Both the position numbers and the translations under genes were made by a program. Below are positions 1 through 8,047 of a stretch of 32,882 nucleotides of DNA, one piece after another; the first letter of the stretch is position 1; the number at the start of each line of letters is the position of its first letter. Under the pieces are notes generated by a model. It ran no database searches and was not told the DNA's origin. It saw nothing but the letters and a program-made list of their open reading frames with translations. The stretch covers positions 1-32,882 of the forward strand of contig CAIYES010000239.1 in assembly GCA_903925275.1 (NCBI GenBank), in the 5' to 3' direction. The stretch comes from an uncultured Bacteroidales bacterium (GTDB lineage: Bacteria; Bacteroidota; Bacteroidia; Bacteroidales; FEN-979).

Positions 1-35
1 AAACGCGCCTCCGCGCAAGACGCGCGCATCCCGGC

Positions 36-737
36 TTGTTGGATCCTCGCGCCCGTCCTTTGCGTTGTATGGGTATAACCGGTGCAGGCTGCTGGCCCAT
101 TCCCACACATTGCCAGCAGGGTGAACGAATTCCTCAGATCGAATTTGATATCCTGATGGAAAATCTCCGGAAATTTTATGAGAATCTTCATTTATTGAAA
201 CGGTTGGATGATCCGCATTTTTCGTATGAAAAAAAGATGAAGCCCAAGGAAGTCTCAAAGACTGTCTCCACAGAATCACGCGAATTGAAAATGTCAAAGC
301 CATCGCAGGCTCCTGTTAATCCACAGGTTCCCCAACGCCAATCGAAACCGGCTGTTACGCCCGCTGTACAGCATGAAACCCAGTCATTTTCAAAGAAACA
401 TTCAACATCTGCCGAAATCGATCTCTTTGCGGTAGAAGAGTCACCCATGAACATTAAGTTGAAAGAGGCCAGGGAACGTACTTTCAGCCCCAAAATCCCA
501 TCCGACCGCATCGAGAATCTTAAAACAGCGATCATCATTAACGATAAGTTTATGTTCATCAACGAACTATTTGATGGCAACCTGCGCGAATACAATGAGA
601 CCATTGAAACCCTGAATGGTTTTAAAACCCTTGATCAGGCGGCCGACTACCTTGACCTGATGCGTAAGAAAAACTTCTGGAATACCGGTTCCGTTGCCTT
701 TAAAAAGCTGAAGGAGTTGGTTGAGCGGCGCTTTTAA
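36..737 (+). CDS. Conserved hypothetical protein of Bacteroidetes, 5' end uncertain
   Basis: I do not recognise a function. The last 75 residues or so (from NLKTAIIINDKFMFINELF to the end) look like a compact helical domain of a kind I associate with uncharacterised Bacteroidetes proteins. The stretch from IPQIEFDIL through FYENLHLLKR is probably an N-terminal helix, and the middle (about residues 65-140) is Ser/Pro/Gln-rich and likely disordered. There is no signal peptide or membrane segment, so it is probably cytoplasmic. The listed start is a TTG at 36, but the frame is open to the left edge of the window. Residues 1-28 are Arg/Cys/Pro-rich and unlike the rest, so the true start may lie outside the window, or the first 100 bases may be an assembly edge. 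The first ATG that gives a sensible protein is at 156, but that would remove residues that look native. Confidence 0.6.
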   Translation: MLDPRARPLRCMGITGAGCWPIPTHCQQGERIPQIEFDILMENLRKFYENLHLLKRLDDPHFSYEKKMKPKEVSKTVSTESRELKMSKPSQAPVNPQVPQRQSKPAVTPAVQHETQSFSKKHSTSAEIDLFAVEESPMNIKLKEARERTFSPKIPSDRIENLKTAIIINDKFMFINELFDGNLREYNETIETLNGFKTLDQAADYLDLMRKKNFWNTGSVAFKKLKELVERRF

Positions 738-836
738 AATTATAACGTCGGAACAGAATAATGAAACCAGTTTGTTAGTAAATATATTTCATCTATTCAG
801 TTAACCCAAGCAACACAAACCTTAAATTTTAAAATT

Positions 837-1538
837 ATGAACATGAAAAAGTATTTAGCAGAATTAATCGGCACTTTCAGCCTGGTGCTATTTGGTTGCG
901 GTTCCGCGGTAATCGCTGGAATGTCAGGAACAGGTCCAAGTGGTATCGGACTGCTCGGAATTTCAATAGCGTTCGGCTTTGCAGTGGTTGCTATGGCTTA
1001 CGCAATCGGTGGAATTTCTGGCTGTCACATAAATCCGGCAGTTACCATCGGTGTTCTTGCAGCAGGAAAAATGGAAGTAAAGGATGCAATCGGGTATATT
1101 GTGGCTCAATGTCTCGGTGCGATATTCGGAGCCGGTGTTTTGTATCTTATCCAAACGGGCAAGCCTGGCTTTACGATGGGAGAATGGGCGCTCGGTTCCA
1201 ACGGATGGGGTGAAGGCTATCTGGGTGGCTATAACACGATGAGTGCATTCGGTATTGAAATGGTGATGACTTTCCTGTTTATCTTCGTCATCCTTGCCAC
1301 TACATCAAAGTTTGGCAATGGAGCCATGGCAGGGCTCGCCATCGGTGTAACGCTGATGCTGATCCACCTGGTTACCATCCCTGTAACCGGAACATCCGTC
1401 AATCCGGCCAGGAGCCTCGGTCCTGCAATTTTTGCAGGGGGAAAAGCACTTGCTCAACTCTGGCTGTTTTTTGTTGCTCCAATCGTAGGTGCATTATTCG
1501 CTGCCATGGCCTGGAAATTCGGGTTTGAAAAAGAGTAA
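837..1538 (+). CDS. aqpZ: Aquaporin Z-type water channel
   Basis: A major intrinsic protein (MIP) family channel with six hydrophobic segments and two half-helices. Both NPA boxes are present, as NPAVT (residues 66-70) and NPARS (189-193). By comparison with E. coli AqpZ the selectivity filter is the narrow water type: Phe46 in AFGF, His177 in LIHLV, Thr186 in GTSVNP and Arg192. Glycerol facilitators normally have a Gly in place of this His. The length of 233 aa is typical of AqpZ. It acts in the inner membrane in osmotic water flow. Start is ATG 837 or the in-frame ATG 843 (MNMKK); the region before it is A/T-rich with no Shine-Dalgarno. It stands alone between a hypothetical gene and a REP-like hairpin that may end its transcript. 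Water selectivity is inferred from the filter residues. Confidence 0.93.
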   Translation: MNMKKYLAELIGTFSLVLFGCGSAVIAGMSGTGPSGIGLLGISIAFGFAVVAMAYAIGGISGCHINPAVTIGVLAAGKMEVKDAIGYIVAQCLGAIFGAGVLYLIQTGKPGFTMGEWALGSNGWGEGYLGGYNTMSAFGIEMVMTFLFIFVILATTSKFGNGAMAGLAIGVTLMLIHLVTIPVTGTSVNPARSLGPAIFAGGKALAQLWLFFVAPIVGALFAAMAWKFGFEKE

Positions 1539-1576
1539 CGCTGCTTTTTTCCCGATCCCCCCGGCAAACAGTAAAA

Positions 1577-1680
1577 CACCTCAACCCCCGACAAACAAAA
1601 AACACCTCAACCCCCGACAAACAAAAAACACCTCAACCCCCGGCCCCTTCTCCTTAAGGAGAAGGGGGGCAGGGTGAGAT
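1577..1680. repeat. REP-like palindrome with triplicated left arm
   Basis: A 26-bp unit beginning CACCTCAACCCCCG and ending ACAAACAAAAAA occurs twice exactly (1577-1602 and 1603-1628). The third copy (1629-1642) keeps only the first 14 bases and runs directly into a perfect 24-bp palindrome at 1644-1667 (CCCCTTCTCCTT and its complement). The right flank, GGCAGGGTGAGAT, roughly mirrors the left arm. The core ACCCCCGGCCCCT is shared with the element at 29044-29180, so both belong to one interspersed repeat family. It lies just after aqpZ and could also act as a transcription end or mRNA-stabilising hairpin, although no clear T-run follows. Confidence 0.8.
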
Positions 1681-1755
1681 AATTGTTCAAAATAAACCAA
1701 TCAATTTATCATTATTCCTTTTACTCGTCAGGAAAATGTGTTAAAATAATCTGCC

Positions 1756-4638
1756 ATGAAAAAAGCAATCAAAATCTTCGGGGGCATTCTGTTTGCTCTT
1801 TTATTAATCCTTATCATAGCCCCTTTTTTCTTCCAGGACAGAATCAAGCAGGAGGTGAAAAACCTGGCCAACAGGAAACTGAAAAGCGAGGTGAATTTCA
1901 CCAACATGAATGTCTCATTTTTCAGCCATTTTCCAAACCTCACGCTCACCCTCACCGACTTTTCCCTGAAATCCTCCGCTCCATTCGAAAAGGATACCCT
2001 CATCAGTGCGCATGAGATATCCTTCGGCGTAAATGTTAAAAGCCTTTTTGGAAAAACCATGCAAATCACACGCATTTATTTTGAAAAGGCAAAGGTCAAC
2101 ATCCTTTACAATGAGCGCGGAGTTGCCAATTACAACGTGTATGAATCGGCAGAAGCGACTGATTCAACATCAAAACAAGATACAGCCTCCTCCTCCGGGG
2201 CTGAACTGAACATTGATCATATCATTTTTAAAGATTGTCAGGTAGTCTATGCCGATCCTGCAATTCCGGTCAGGGTGGTAGCCAATGGGCTCAACTATGC
2301 TGGCTTCAGTAAAATGACAAACGACTTCTTTGACCTGACTTCCGAAGTTAAAATTGACGCGCTGGATGTGTTCTATAATCAAATAAAATATCTTGATTCC
2401 AAACCGGTCACTGCCAAACTTTCTACAAAAGTCAACAACAAAGACTTGTCTGTCAATCTTGAAAAAAATGATCTTAAGATTAAAGATATCCCCCTGCAAT
2501 TCAATGGGAAATTCTTTTTTGAGAAGGATGGGTACCAGTTAAACATCAACCTTTTATCGGTTTTGGAAAAGGAATTTCTCAGTGCCAGGTTCAAGATCAG
2601 GCAAACAACCGTACCCTGGATTTCTGCGAGGGTCAATGCCAGTCTTGACCTTGGAAAATGGTCAAAAGCGCTTGATATGAACTCCATTGAGGTGAGGGGG
2701 TTATATGAACTTAACCTGACCGCGGAAGGAAGCTATTTTTCAGGACCTGATCCAAAAAGTTTCAGGAAAGATTCAGTTCTCCTGTGCATTCCAAAATTCG
2801 ACCTGATGACAAAACTTACAGGCGGATATATGAAATTCAACTCCCTGCCACAGGCCCTCACCAATATGAACCTTAGCCTGAATGCTTCATGTCCCGACAA
2901 CAATTATAAAAACATCAATATCCATCTGAAAAATATGCAGGTCAGCTTTCTGAAAAACCAGATCAAAGGTTACCTGGATATCAACAGCATGAATAATATC
3001 CCCATAGAGGCTGATCTCAATGGGAGTTGCAACCTTGCCGAGCTGAAGCAGGTTATTCCGATGGACAGCATTGATGTTGCCGGAATACTTGATTTTGACG
3101 TGAAAGTAAAGGGAAATTATAATCCTGCGAAAAAGTTATTTCCGCTAACCACCGCCACCATCAATTTCAGGGATGGTATGGTCAAAACAACATATTATCC
3201 GCATCCAATTGAAAAGATTGAACTTCATACTACAGTCACCAGCAAAACCGGGACACTTCAGGATGTTCATATTGCTGTAAACCCGCTCACCTTCCTGTTT
3301 GAAGGAAAGACCTTTACCCTGAATTCAACGATGAACAACCTTGATGATTTGAATTATGACCTGCAGGCGAATGGGGTAATCGACCTTGGAAAAATCTACA
3401 AAGTTTTTTCGCAAAAAGGAATGACGTTGGATGGCTACATTGAATCCGACCTTTCATTGAAAGGCAGGCAGAGTGATGCAACCGCAGGTCGCTATGAACG
3501 CCTGAAAAACAGAGGAACCCTGTCATTGCGCGACATATCCTTCTCCTCCGAATTGTTTCCAAAACCGTTTATTGTTCATTCCGGGAATTTTCGGTTTGAT
3601 CAGGATAAAATATGGTTTGATAATTTTAAGGCCATTTACGGAACCTCAGATTTTAATCTCAAAGGTGCGTTGAGCAATATGCTGAACTATGCCTTATCAA
3701 AAGGAGGAACGCTGAATGGCAACTTTGAGCTGAATTCTGATTTGCTCGATGTTGACGAATTCATGGCTTTTGCACCGGAAACACCATCTGCTGCACCATC
3801 TGCTGAAACAGGTGTGGTCATCATTCCCGCTGATCTCGATATAGAGTTCAGGGCAATGATTAAAACCATAAAATTCGATGGATTGACCATCAAGGATTTA
3901 AAGGGTGAGCTGGATCTGAAAAAGGGAATCCTGGTTTTAAAGGAAACAGGTTTCAAACTGATTGATTGCAGCGTGTTGATGGAGTCGACCTATGGCAGCA
4001 TCACCCCTCAGAAAGCCTTTTTTGATTTCCACCTCAAGGCGGAGGATTTTGACATAAAACGGGGATACAAGGAAATTGCCCTGATCCGTGAACTTGCATC
4101 CTCGGCAGAAAAAGCAGAAGGAACCGTTTCGATGGACTATTCGCTCAAAGGCCGGCTTAACGGAGAGATGTATCCAATAATGCCTTCCCTGGAGGGCGGC
4201 GGGACTGTTTCCGTGAAAAAGATAAAATTTTACGGTCTGAAACTTTTCAACGACATCAGCAAAGGCACTGAAAAAGAGGGATTGAACAATCCCGATATGT
4301 CGAAGGTCGACATAAAGTCGACCATCAAAAACAACACCATCACCCTCGAACAGTTCAAGTTCAAGGTGAAGGGTATCCGTGTGAGGATATCAGGTACCAC
4401 TACCTTCGACAGCCGGCTGAATATGAAGGTCAGGCTTGGTCTTGGTCCCCTGGGAATTATCGGCATTCCCATGAAAATCACAGGCCCCATGGAAAACCTG
4501 AAGATCAAATACGGCCGCGGGAAGGATTCGGATGACATGAAGGAAGCGGATTATACCGATGAACTGCCGAAGGAGATGCTCGACCGGATCAAGAGCGTTA
4601 AAGATGAGGATGATAAAGACACTGAACAGCCTAAATAA
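1756..4638 (+). CDS. AsmA-family envelope protein
   Basis: A 960-aa protein with one N-terminal membrane anchor (residues 4-27, IFGGILFALLLILIIAPFFF) and an otherwise periplasmic, beta-rich body. The segment after the anchor (NMNVSFFSHFPNLTLTLTDF, then a block ending VKSLFGKTMQITRIYFEKAKV) matches the AsmA N-terminal pattern. The C-terminal third (GGGTVSVKKIKFYGLKLFNDI, then LGPLGIIGIPMKITGPMENLKIKYG) matches the AsmA C-terminal domain. Members of this superfamily (AsmA, TamB, YhdP) form long hydrophobic grooves and are thought to carry phospholipids between inner and outer membrane; applying that role here is inference. The acidic, Lys-rich tail after residue 925 is probably disordered. ATG 1756 gives a good anchor. 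The stop codon directly abuts the stop of the convergent dus gene, with no bases between them. Confidence 0.88.
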   Translation: MKKAIKIFGGILFALLLILIIAPFFFQDRIKQEVKNLANRKLKSEVNFTNMNVSFFSHFPNLTLTLTDFSLKSSAPFEKDTLISAHEISFGVNVKSLFGKTMQITRIYFEKAKVNILYNERGVANYNVYESAEATDSTSKQDTASSSGAELNIDHIIFKDCQVVYADPAIPVRVVANGLNYAGFSKMTNDFFDLTSEVKIDALDVFYNQIKYLDSKPVTAKLSTKVNNKDLSVNLEKNDLKIKDIPLQFNGKFFFEKDGYQLNINLLSVLEKEFLSARFKIRQTTVPWISARVNASLDLGKWSKALDMNSIEVRGLYELNLTAEGSYFSGPDPKSFRKDSVLLCIPKFDLMTKLTGGYMKFNSLPQALTNMNLSLNASCPDNNYKNINIHLKNMQVSFLKNQIKGYLDINSMNNIPIEADLNGSCNLAELKQVIPMDSIDVAGILDFDVKVKGNYNPAKKLFPLTTATINFRDGMVKTTYYPHPIEKIELHTTVTSKTGTLQDVHIAVNPLTFLFEGKTFTLNSTMNNLDDLNYDLQANGVIDLGKIYKVFSQKGMTLDGYIESDLSLKGRQSDATAGRYERLKNRGTLSLRDISFSSELFPKPFIVHSGNFRFDQDKIWFDNFKAIYGTSDFNLKGALSNMLNYALSKGGTLNGNFELNSDLLDVDEFMAFAPETPSAAPSAETGVVIIPADLDIEFRAMIKTIKFDGLTIKDLKGELDLKKGILVLKETGFKLIDCSVLMESTYGSITPQKAFFDFHLKAEDFDIKRGYKEIALIRELASSAEKAEGTVSMDYSLKGRLNGEMYPIMPSLEGGGTVSVKKIKFYGLKLFNDISKGTEKEGLNNPDMSKVDIKSTIKNNTITLEQFKFKVKGIRVRISGTTTFDSRLNMKVRLGLGPLGIIGIPMKITGPMENLKIKYGRGKDSDDMKEADYTDELPKEMLDRIKSVKDEDDKDTEQPK

Positions 4639-5631
4639 TCATTCCTGCATTTCTGTATTTCCAACAGGCCCGATCGCTGCCAGAATTTCGAAAAGCTCCT
4701 CTGTGGTTGCGGCAGTGACCATCTTCATCCGCCATAACCTGAAGTTCGGTATCCCCCGGAAATAGCCGCTGTATAGCTTGCGTATCTCGAACAGGGTGGC
4801 ACGTTCGCCTTTGTACGGGATAGAAGTTAAAAGGTGGTGACGAACCACGGCAATCCGTTCGCTGACCGGAGGAGGAGGCGGTACCGTGTGGGTTGACAAC
4901 CATGCCTTGATTTCTCGGAATATCCATGGGTTCCCGGTGGCAGCGCGGCCTATCAGGATGCCGTCGACACCAAAGCGGTTTTTCATCTCCTCTGCCTTCG
5001 GTCCCGAATCAACATCGCCATTTCCGAAAACAGGAATTTTCATACGGGGGTTGTTTTTCGCTTCACCGATCAGCGTCCAATCGGCTTCGCCACCATAAAG
5101 CTGGGCGCGGGTACGTCCATGGATGGCGATGGCGCTGATGCCCGTATCCTGCAAACGTTCGGCAATGTCAACAATATCTTTATGTGCATCATCCCAGCCA
5201 AGCCGGGTTTTCACGGTTACCGGCAGCCGGGTCGATTTCACCACAGCTTCGGTCATACGGATCATCTTGGGGATATCCTGAAGCAGCGCGGCGCCACCGC
5301 CTTTCATCACGATCTTGCGCACCGGGCATCCGAAATTAAGGTCGATGAAATCGGGATTTGCCGATTCTGCAACGGCTGCAGCCTTCATCATCGAGTCAAC
5401 ATTTTCGCCAAATATCTGGATACCGATGGGACGTTCGCCCGGCTCAAACCGCATCTTGTTACTGCTTTTCACCGCATCGCGGATCAACCCTTCGGCCGCG
5501 ATGAATTCGGTAACCAGTACATCGGCGCCATAGTGTTTGCAAATGCCCCGAAACGGAGAATCAGTAACGTCTTCCATGGGGGCAAGAAAGAGCGGAAAGT
5601 CGCCCAGCTCAATATTTCCGATCTTTGACAA
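4639..5631 (-). CDS. dusB: tRNA-dihydrouridine synthase (DusB family)
   Basis: An FMN-dependent enzyme that reduces uridine to dihydrouridine in the D-loop of tRNAs, in the cytoplasm. Family motifs appear in order: LAPMEDVTDSPFR (FMN site), DLNFGCP with catalytic Cys102, VKTRLGWDD, AIHGRTRAQLYGGEADW, PVFGNGDV and DGILIGRAATGNPWIF. The ORF track starts at GTG 5679, but I prefer TTG 5631, which gives (M)SKIGNIELGDF and 330 aa, the usual DusB length. A TAnnTTTG -7 box lies at 5657-5650, so the upstream codons would not be transcribed. An unusual PPPPP run (near residue 256) precedes the C-terminal helical domain. The specific tRNA position modified cannot be told from the sequence. Confidence 0.93.
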   Translation of the reverse strand: MSKIGNIELGDFPLFLAPMEDVTDSPFRGICKHYGADVLVTEFIAAEGLIRDAVKSSNKMRFEPGERPIGIQIFGENVDSMMKAAAVAESANPDFIDLNFGCPVRKIVMKGGGAALLQDIPKMIRMTEAVVKSTRLPVTVKTRLGWDDAHKDIVDIAERLQDTGISAIAIHGRTRAQLYGGEADWTLIGEAKNNPRMKIPVFGNGDVDSGPKAEEMKNRFGVDGILIGRAATGNPWIFREIKAWLSTHTVPPPPPVSERIAVVRHHLLTSIPYKGERATLFEIRKLYSGYFRGIPNFRLWRMKMVTAATTEELFEILAAIGPVGNTEMQE

Positions 5632-5649
5632 ATTGTGGTAATTTAGCGG

Positions 5650-5682
5650 CAAAAATAGCCATAATCCGTGTACCAGCACAAA
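5650..5682 (-). promoter_or_regulatory. Bacteroidetes-type promoter for dusB
   Basis: On the minus strand TTTG (5682-5679) is followed after 21 bases by TATTTTTG (5657-5650), an exact match to the Bacteroidetes TAnnTTTG -7 box. The expected transcript start near 5643 leaves only a short leader before TTG 5631. The GTG start of the divergent CPBP gene sits between the two boxes. Confidence 0.6.
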
Positions 5683-6627
5683 CCACCCATCCTTGACAGC
5701 CTGACCCCATTCACACGGCTTCTTTTTTCAGTATTGCTGATCATCACCTGTTTTGCCATTACATTTTTTTTGGGTTTGCTGCTCGCCGGCCCCCTGTTTG
5801 GTGTGAAGGTAAGCAATATGCTTTCCCTGATAAATGATTACCAGGATGTCAAAACAATCAGGTTGCTGCAATATTTTCAGATACTGCAATCTTTCGGTCT
5901 CTTTATCTTTCCTACACTCCTGGCAGGTTATTTTTTCGAACGAAGCAGCATGCGGTACCTGCATCTCGACAAGTCGTCGCGATGGCTGATCTACCTTATC
6001 ACTTTTGCCCTTATGTTTGCGGCCTTGCCACTCATCAACTGGATGGTAAGTGTAAACGAAATGATGAAACTGCCTGATTTTCTGAAGGGAATGGAGGATT
6101 GGATGAAATCTGCGGAGGATGAAGCGGCTAAACTTACCGAAGTCTTCATGAAAATGCCTGTTTTCGGTGCATTTCTCTTCAATCTGCTGATGATCGCCTT
6201 GCTGCCGTCCATCGGCGAAGAGTTACTGTTTCGTGGCCTGCTGCAACGCCTGATGCAAGAGTGGCTGAAGAACATTCATGTTGCAATTTTTATTTCGGCA
6301 TTTTTCTTTTCAGCCATGCACATGCAATTTTACGGTTTTCTGCCGAGGATGTTCCTGGGAGTCCTGTTCGGATACCTGTTTTATTGGAGCGGTTCGCTCT
6401 GGGTGCCGGTATGTGCCCATTTCATCAACAATGGCGCAGCAGTCAGCGTGGCTTATTTTAGCCAGCGCGGTGCGCTTAGCGGGGACTATGAAAACTTCGG
6501 GGCCACCGACAATATATTCCTGATCCTGCTAAGCATCATGGCTACCGGGGTTTGTTTATGGCTTATTTACAAGTTGAAACCGGGAAACAGTGTGGCCGTA
6601 TTGCAAAGCGATGATATCCCGAAATGA
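5668..6627 (+). CDS. CPBP-family intramembrane glutamic endopeptidase
   Basis: A 319-aa polytopic inner-membrane protein of the CPBP (Abi/CAAX-processing) family. The three family motifs are present: EExxxR as EELLFR (Glu184, Glu185, Arg189), FxxxH as FSAMH (Phe214, His218) and HxxxN as HFINN (His251, Asn255). The known relative Rce1 is a glutamate protease; bacterial members act in immunity to bacteriocins, protein maturation or unknown roles, and the substrate here is unknown. The start is GTG 5668, because an in-frame stop lies two codons upstream and no ATG occurs before the first membrane helix. The start overlaps the divergent dusB promoter, so its own promoter must lie in or beside dusB. 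The Omp85 gene follows 23 bases downstream and is probably co-transcribed. Confidence 0.88.
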   Translation: MYQHKPPILDSLTPFTRLLFSVLLIITCFAITFFLGLLLAGPLFGVKVSNMLSLINDYQDVKTIRLLQYFQILQSFGLFIFPTLLAGYFFERSSMRYLHLDKSSRWLIYLITFALMFAALPLINWMVSVNEMMKLPDFLKGMEDWMKSAEDEAAKLTEVFMKMPVFGAFLFNLLMIALLPSIGEELLFRGLLQRLMQEWLKNIHVAIFISAFFFSAMHMQFYGFLPRMFLGVLFGYLFYWSGSLWVPVCAHFINNGAAVSVAYFSQRGALSGDYENFGATDNIFLILLSIMATGVCLWLIYKLKPGNSVAVLQSDDIPK

Positions 6628-6650
6628 TTTATCAACCACGCATCTAAAAA

Positions 6651-8012
6651 ATGTTTATGAAACATTTTTACCCGTTGCTTCAACTGATCATTGTTTTATC
6701 CTTTTTTGGCTCAGTCGTTTTAGCGCAAGCCGATTCATCGGCATTTCCGCTGAAGGAGAAGATAAAAAAAGGCTGGACTTGGGCCGCATTGCCGGTAGTA
6801 GCCTATGATGCCGACATGGGCGTACAACTCGGCGCACTAGGGCAAATTTTTGATTATGGCGATGGTTCCACCTATCCGGAATATAAGCATACTGTTTATG
6901 CTGAATGTTCATGGTTTACCAAGGGCAGTGCGGTGTACGAAGTATTTTATGATTCTAAATACCTGATCCCCGGCGGGATACGTGTTACAGTTGACGTGGA
7001 TTACCTTCCGGAGCGGGCACTTGATTTTTATGGATTCAATGGGGCTGAAGCCAATTATTCAGCATCACTTACCCAGCAAGGCTCCGATGATTATCTTTCA
7101 CGTGTTTTTTATAAACTGGAGCGGAAGATGTACAGGGTCATGGCTGATTTCCAGGGACCAATCGCCGGGCAAAAGCTGCGGTGGATGGCAGGAATCAACA
7201 TCCTCGGGATTAAAACAGGTACGGTCGACATCGACCGCATCAACAAAGGGAAGAAAGAGGAAAACAAACTGCCTGATACCGCCTTGCTTTATGATCATTA
7301 TGTGGATTACGGACTGATTCGTCCGCAGGAAAAAAACGGTGGTACCACCATCTACCTTAAAACCGGGCTGATATATGATACCCGTGACAATGAAGCTGCG
7401 CCAAATAAGGGGATATGGTCGGAAATCCTGGTGCTGAGCGCCCCAACATTTCTGGGAAATAATCCGTATGCTTTCGTCAAGCTTGCCATTACGCACAGGC
7501 AGTATATTTCATTGGTGAAGAAAAGTCTGGTAGCCGCCTACCAATTGAGTTACCAGGGTACAATCGGCGGAACCACACCCTATTATATCATGCCCTACAT
7601 TTACAGCTCTTACAGCCTGACTACAAAACCCGATGGACTGGGAGGTGCAAAGACCCTCCGCGGGGTGCTTCGTAACCGCATAACGGGCGATGGCGTTGCA
7701 TTCGGCAATATAGAACTCCGGTGGAAGTTCTTCCGGTCGGTGGTATTGAAACAAAACCTGTATCTCGGGCTGACAGCCTTCCTGGATGGTGGAATGGTCG
7801 TGCAGGATCATAAAATATACACCAATACCGTTCCGGACGATCAGAAAGCATTTTATTTCAATCTACCCAACGACCGACTGCACCTGGCCGCCGGACTTGG
7901 ACTCCGCATTGCAATCAACGATAACTTTATCATTTCGGCCGACTGGGGAATGGCCATGAACAAACAGGATGGCACAAGCGGAGTATATCTTGGCATCGGG
8001 AATATCTTTTAG
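6651..8012 (+). CDS. Omp85/BamA-TamA-type outer-membrane beta-barrel protein
   Basis: A 453-aa protein with a signal peptide (about residues 1-25, ending VVLAQA) followed by a beta-barrel that fills most of the sequence. The conserved barrel phrases are typical of the bacterial surface antigen (D15) family: LIYDTRDNEAAPNKGIWSEI, then LGGAKTLRGVLRNRITGDG (the RGF-like loop region), IELRWKFF, and a final strand ending in Phe (VYLGIGNIF). No POTRA repeats fit in the roughly 25 residues between signal peptide and barrel, so it is a POTRA-less member, as also found fused to patatins. Start is ATG 6651 or 6657. It is likely in an operon with the CPBP gene and the GT51 protein. Whether it folds other proteins or is a simple pore or enzyme partner is unknown. 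Confidence 0.85.
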   Translation: MFMKHFYPLLQLIIVLSFFGSVVLAQADSSAFPLKEKIKKGWTWAALPVVAYDADMGVQLGALGQIFDYGDGSTYPEYKHTVYAECSWFTKGSAVYEVFYDSKYLIPGGIRVTVDVDYLPERALDFYGFNGAEANYSASLTQQGSDDYLSRVFYKLERKMYRVMADFQGPIAGQKLRWMAGINILGIKTGTVDIDRINKGKKEENKLPDTALLYDHYVDYGLIRPQEKNGGTTIYLKTGLIYDTRDNEAAPNKGIWSEILVLSAPTFLGNNPYAFVKLAITHRQYISLVKKSLVAAYQLSYQGTIGGTTPYYIMPYIYSSYSLTTKPDGLGGAKTLRGVLRNRITGDGVAFGNIELRWKFFRSVVLKQNLYLGLTAFLDGGMVVQDHKIYTNTVPDDQKAFYFNLPNDRLHLAAGLGLRIAINDNFIISADWGMAMNKQDGTSGVYLGIGNIF

Positions 8013-8047
8013 CCCCTAAAATTCTTTGTACTTTTAACAAAAAAATT

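Noticed and set aside
41-132. GGATCC and GAATTC sites near the left edge as cloning-vector junctions
   Set aside because: Single hexamers occur by chance and no vector sequence is recognisable.
188-604. 138-aa minus-strand ORF over the first gene
   Set aside because: The plus-strand frame has a plausible conserved C-terminal domain; the minus-strand translation has none.
837-1538. Glycerol facilitator (GlpF) instead of AqpZ
   Set aside because: His177 and Thr186 match the AqpZ filter, and the GlpF-type Gly and the longer loops are missing.
1577-1642. Three 26-bp repeats as a short CRISPR array
   Set aside because: The copies are directly adjacent with no spacers and lead into a palindrome of the REP type; no cas gene is present.
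5119-5628. 169-aa plus-strand ORF opposite dusB
   Set aside because: All dusB motifs are on the minus strand in one continuous frame; this ORF has no recognisable feature.
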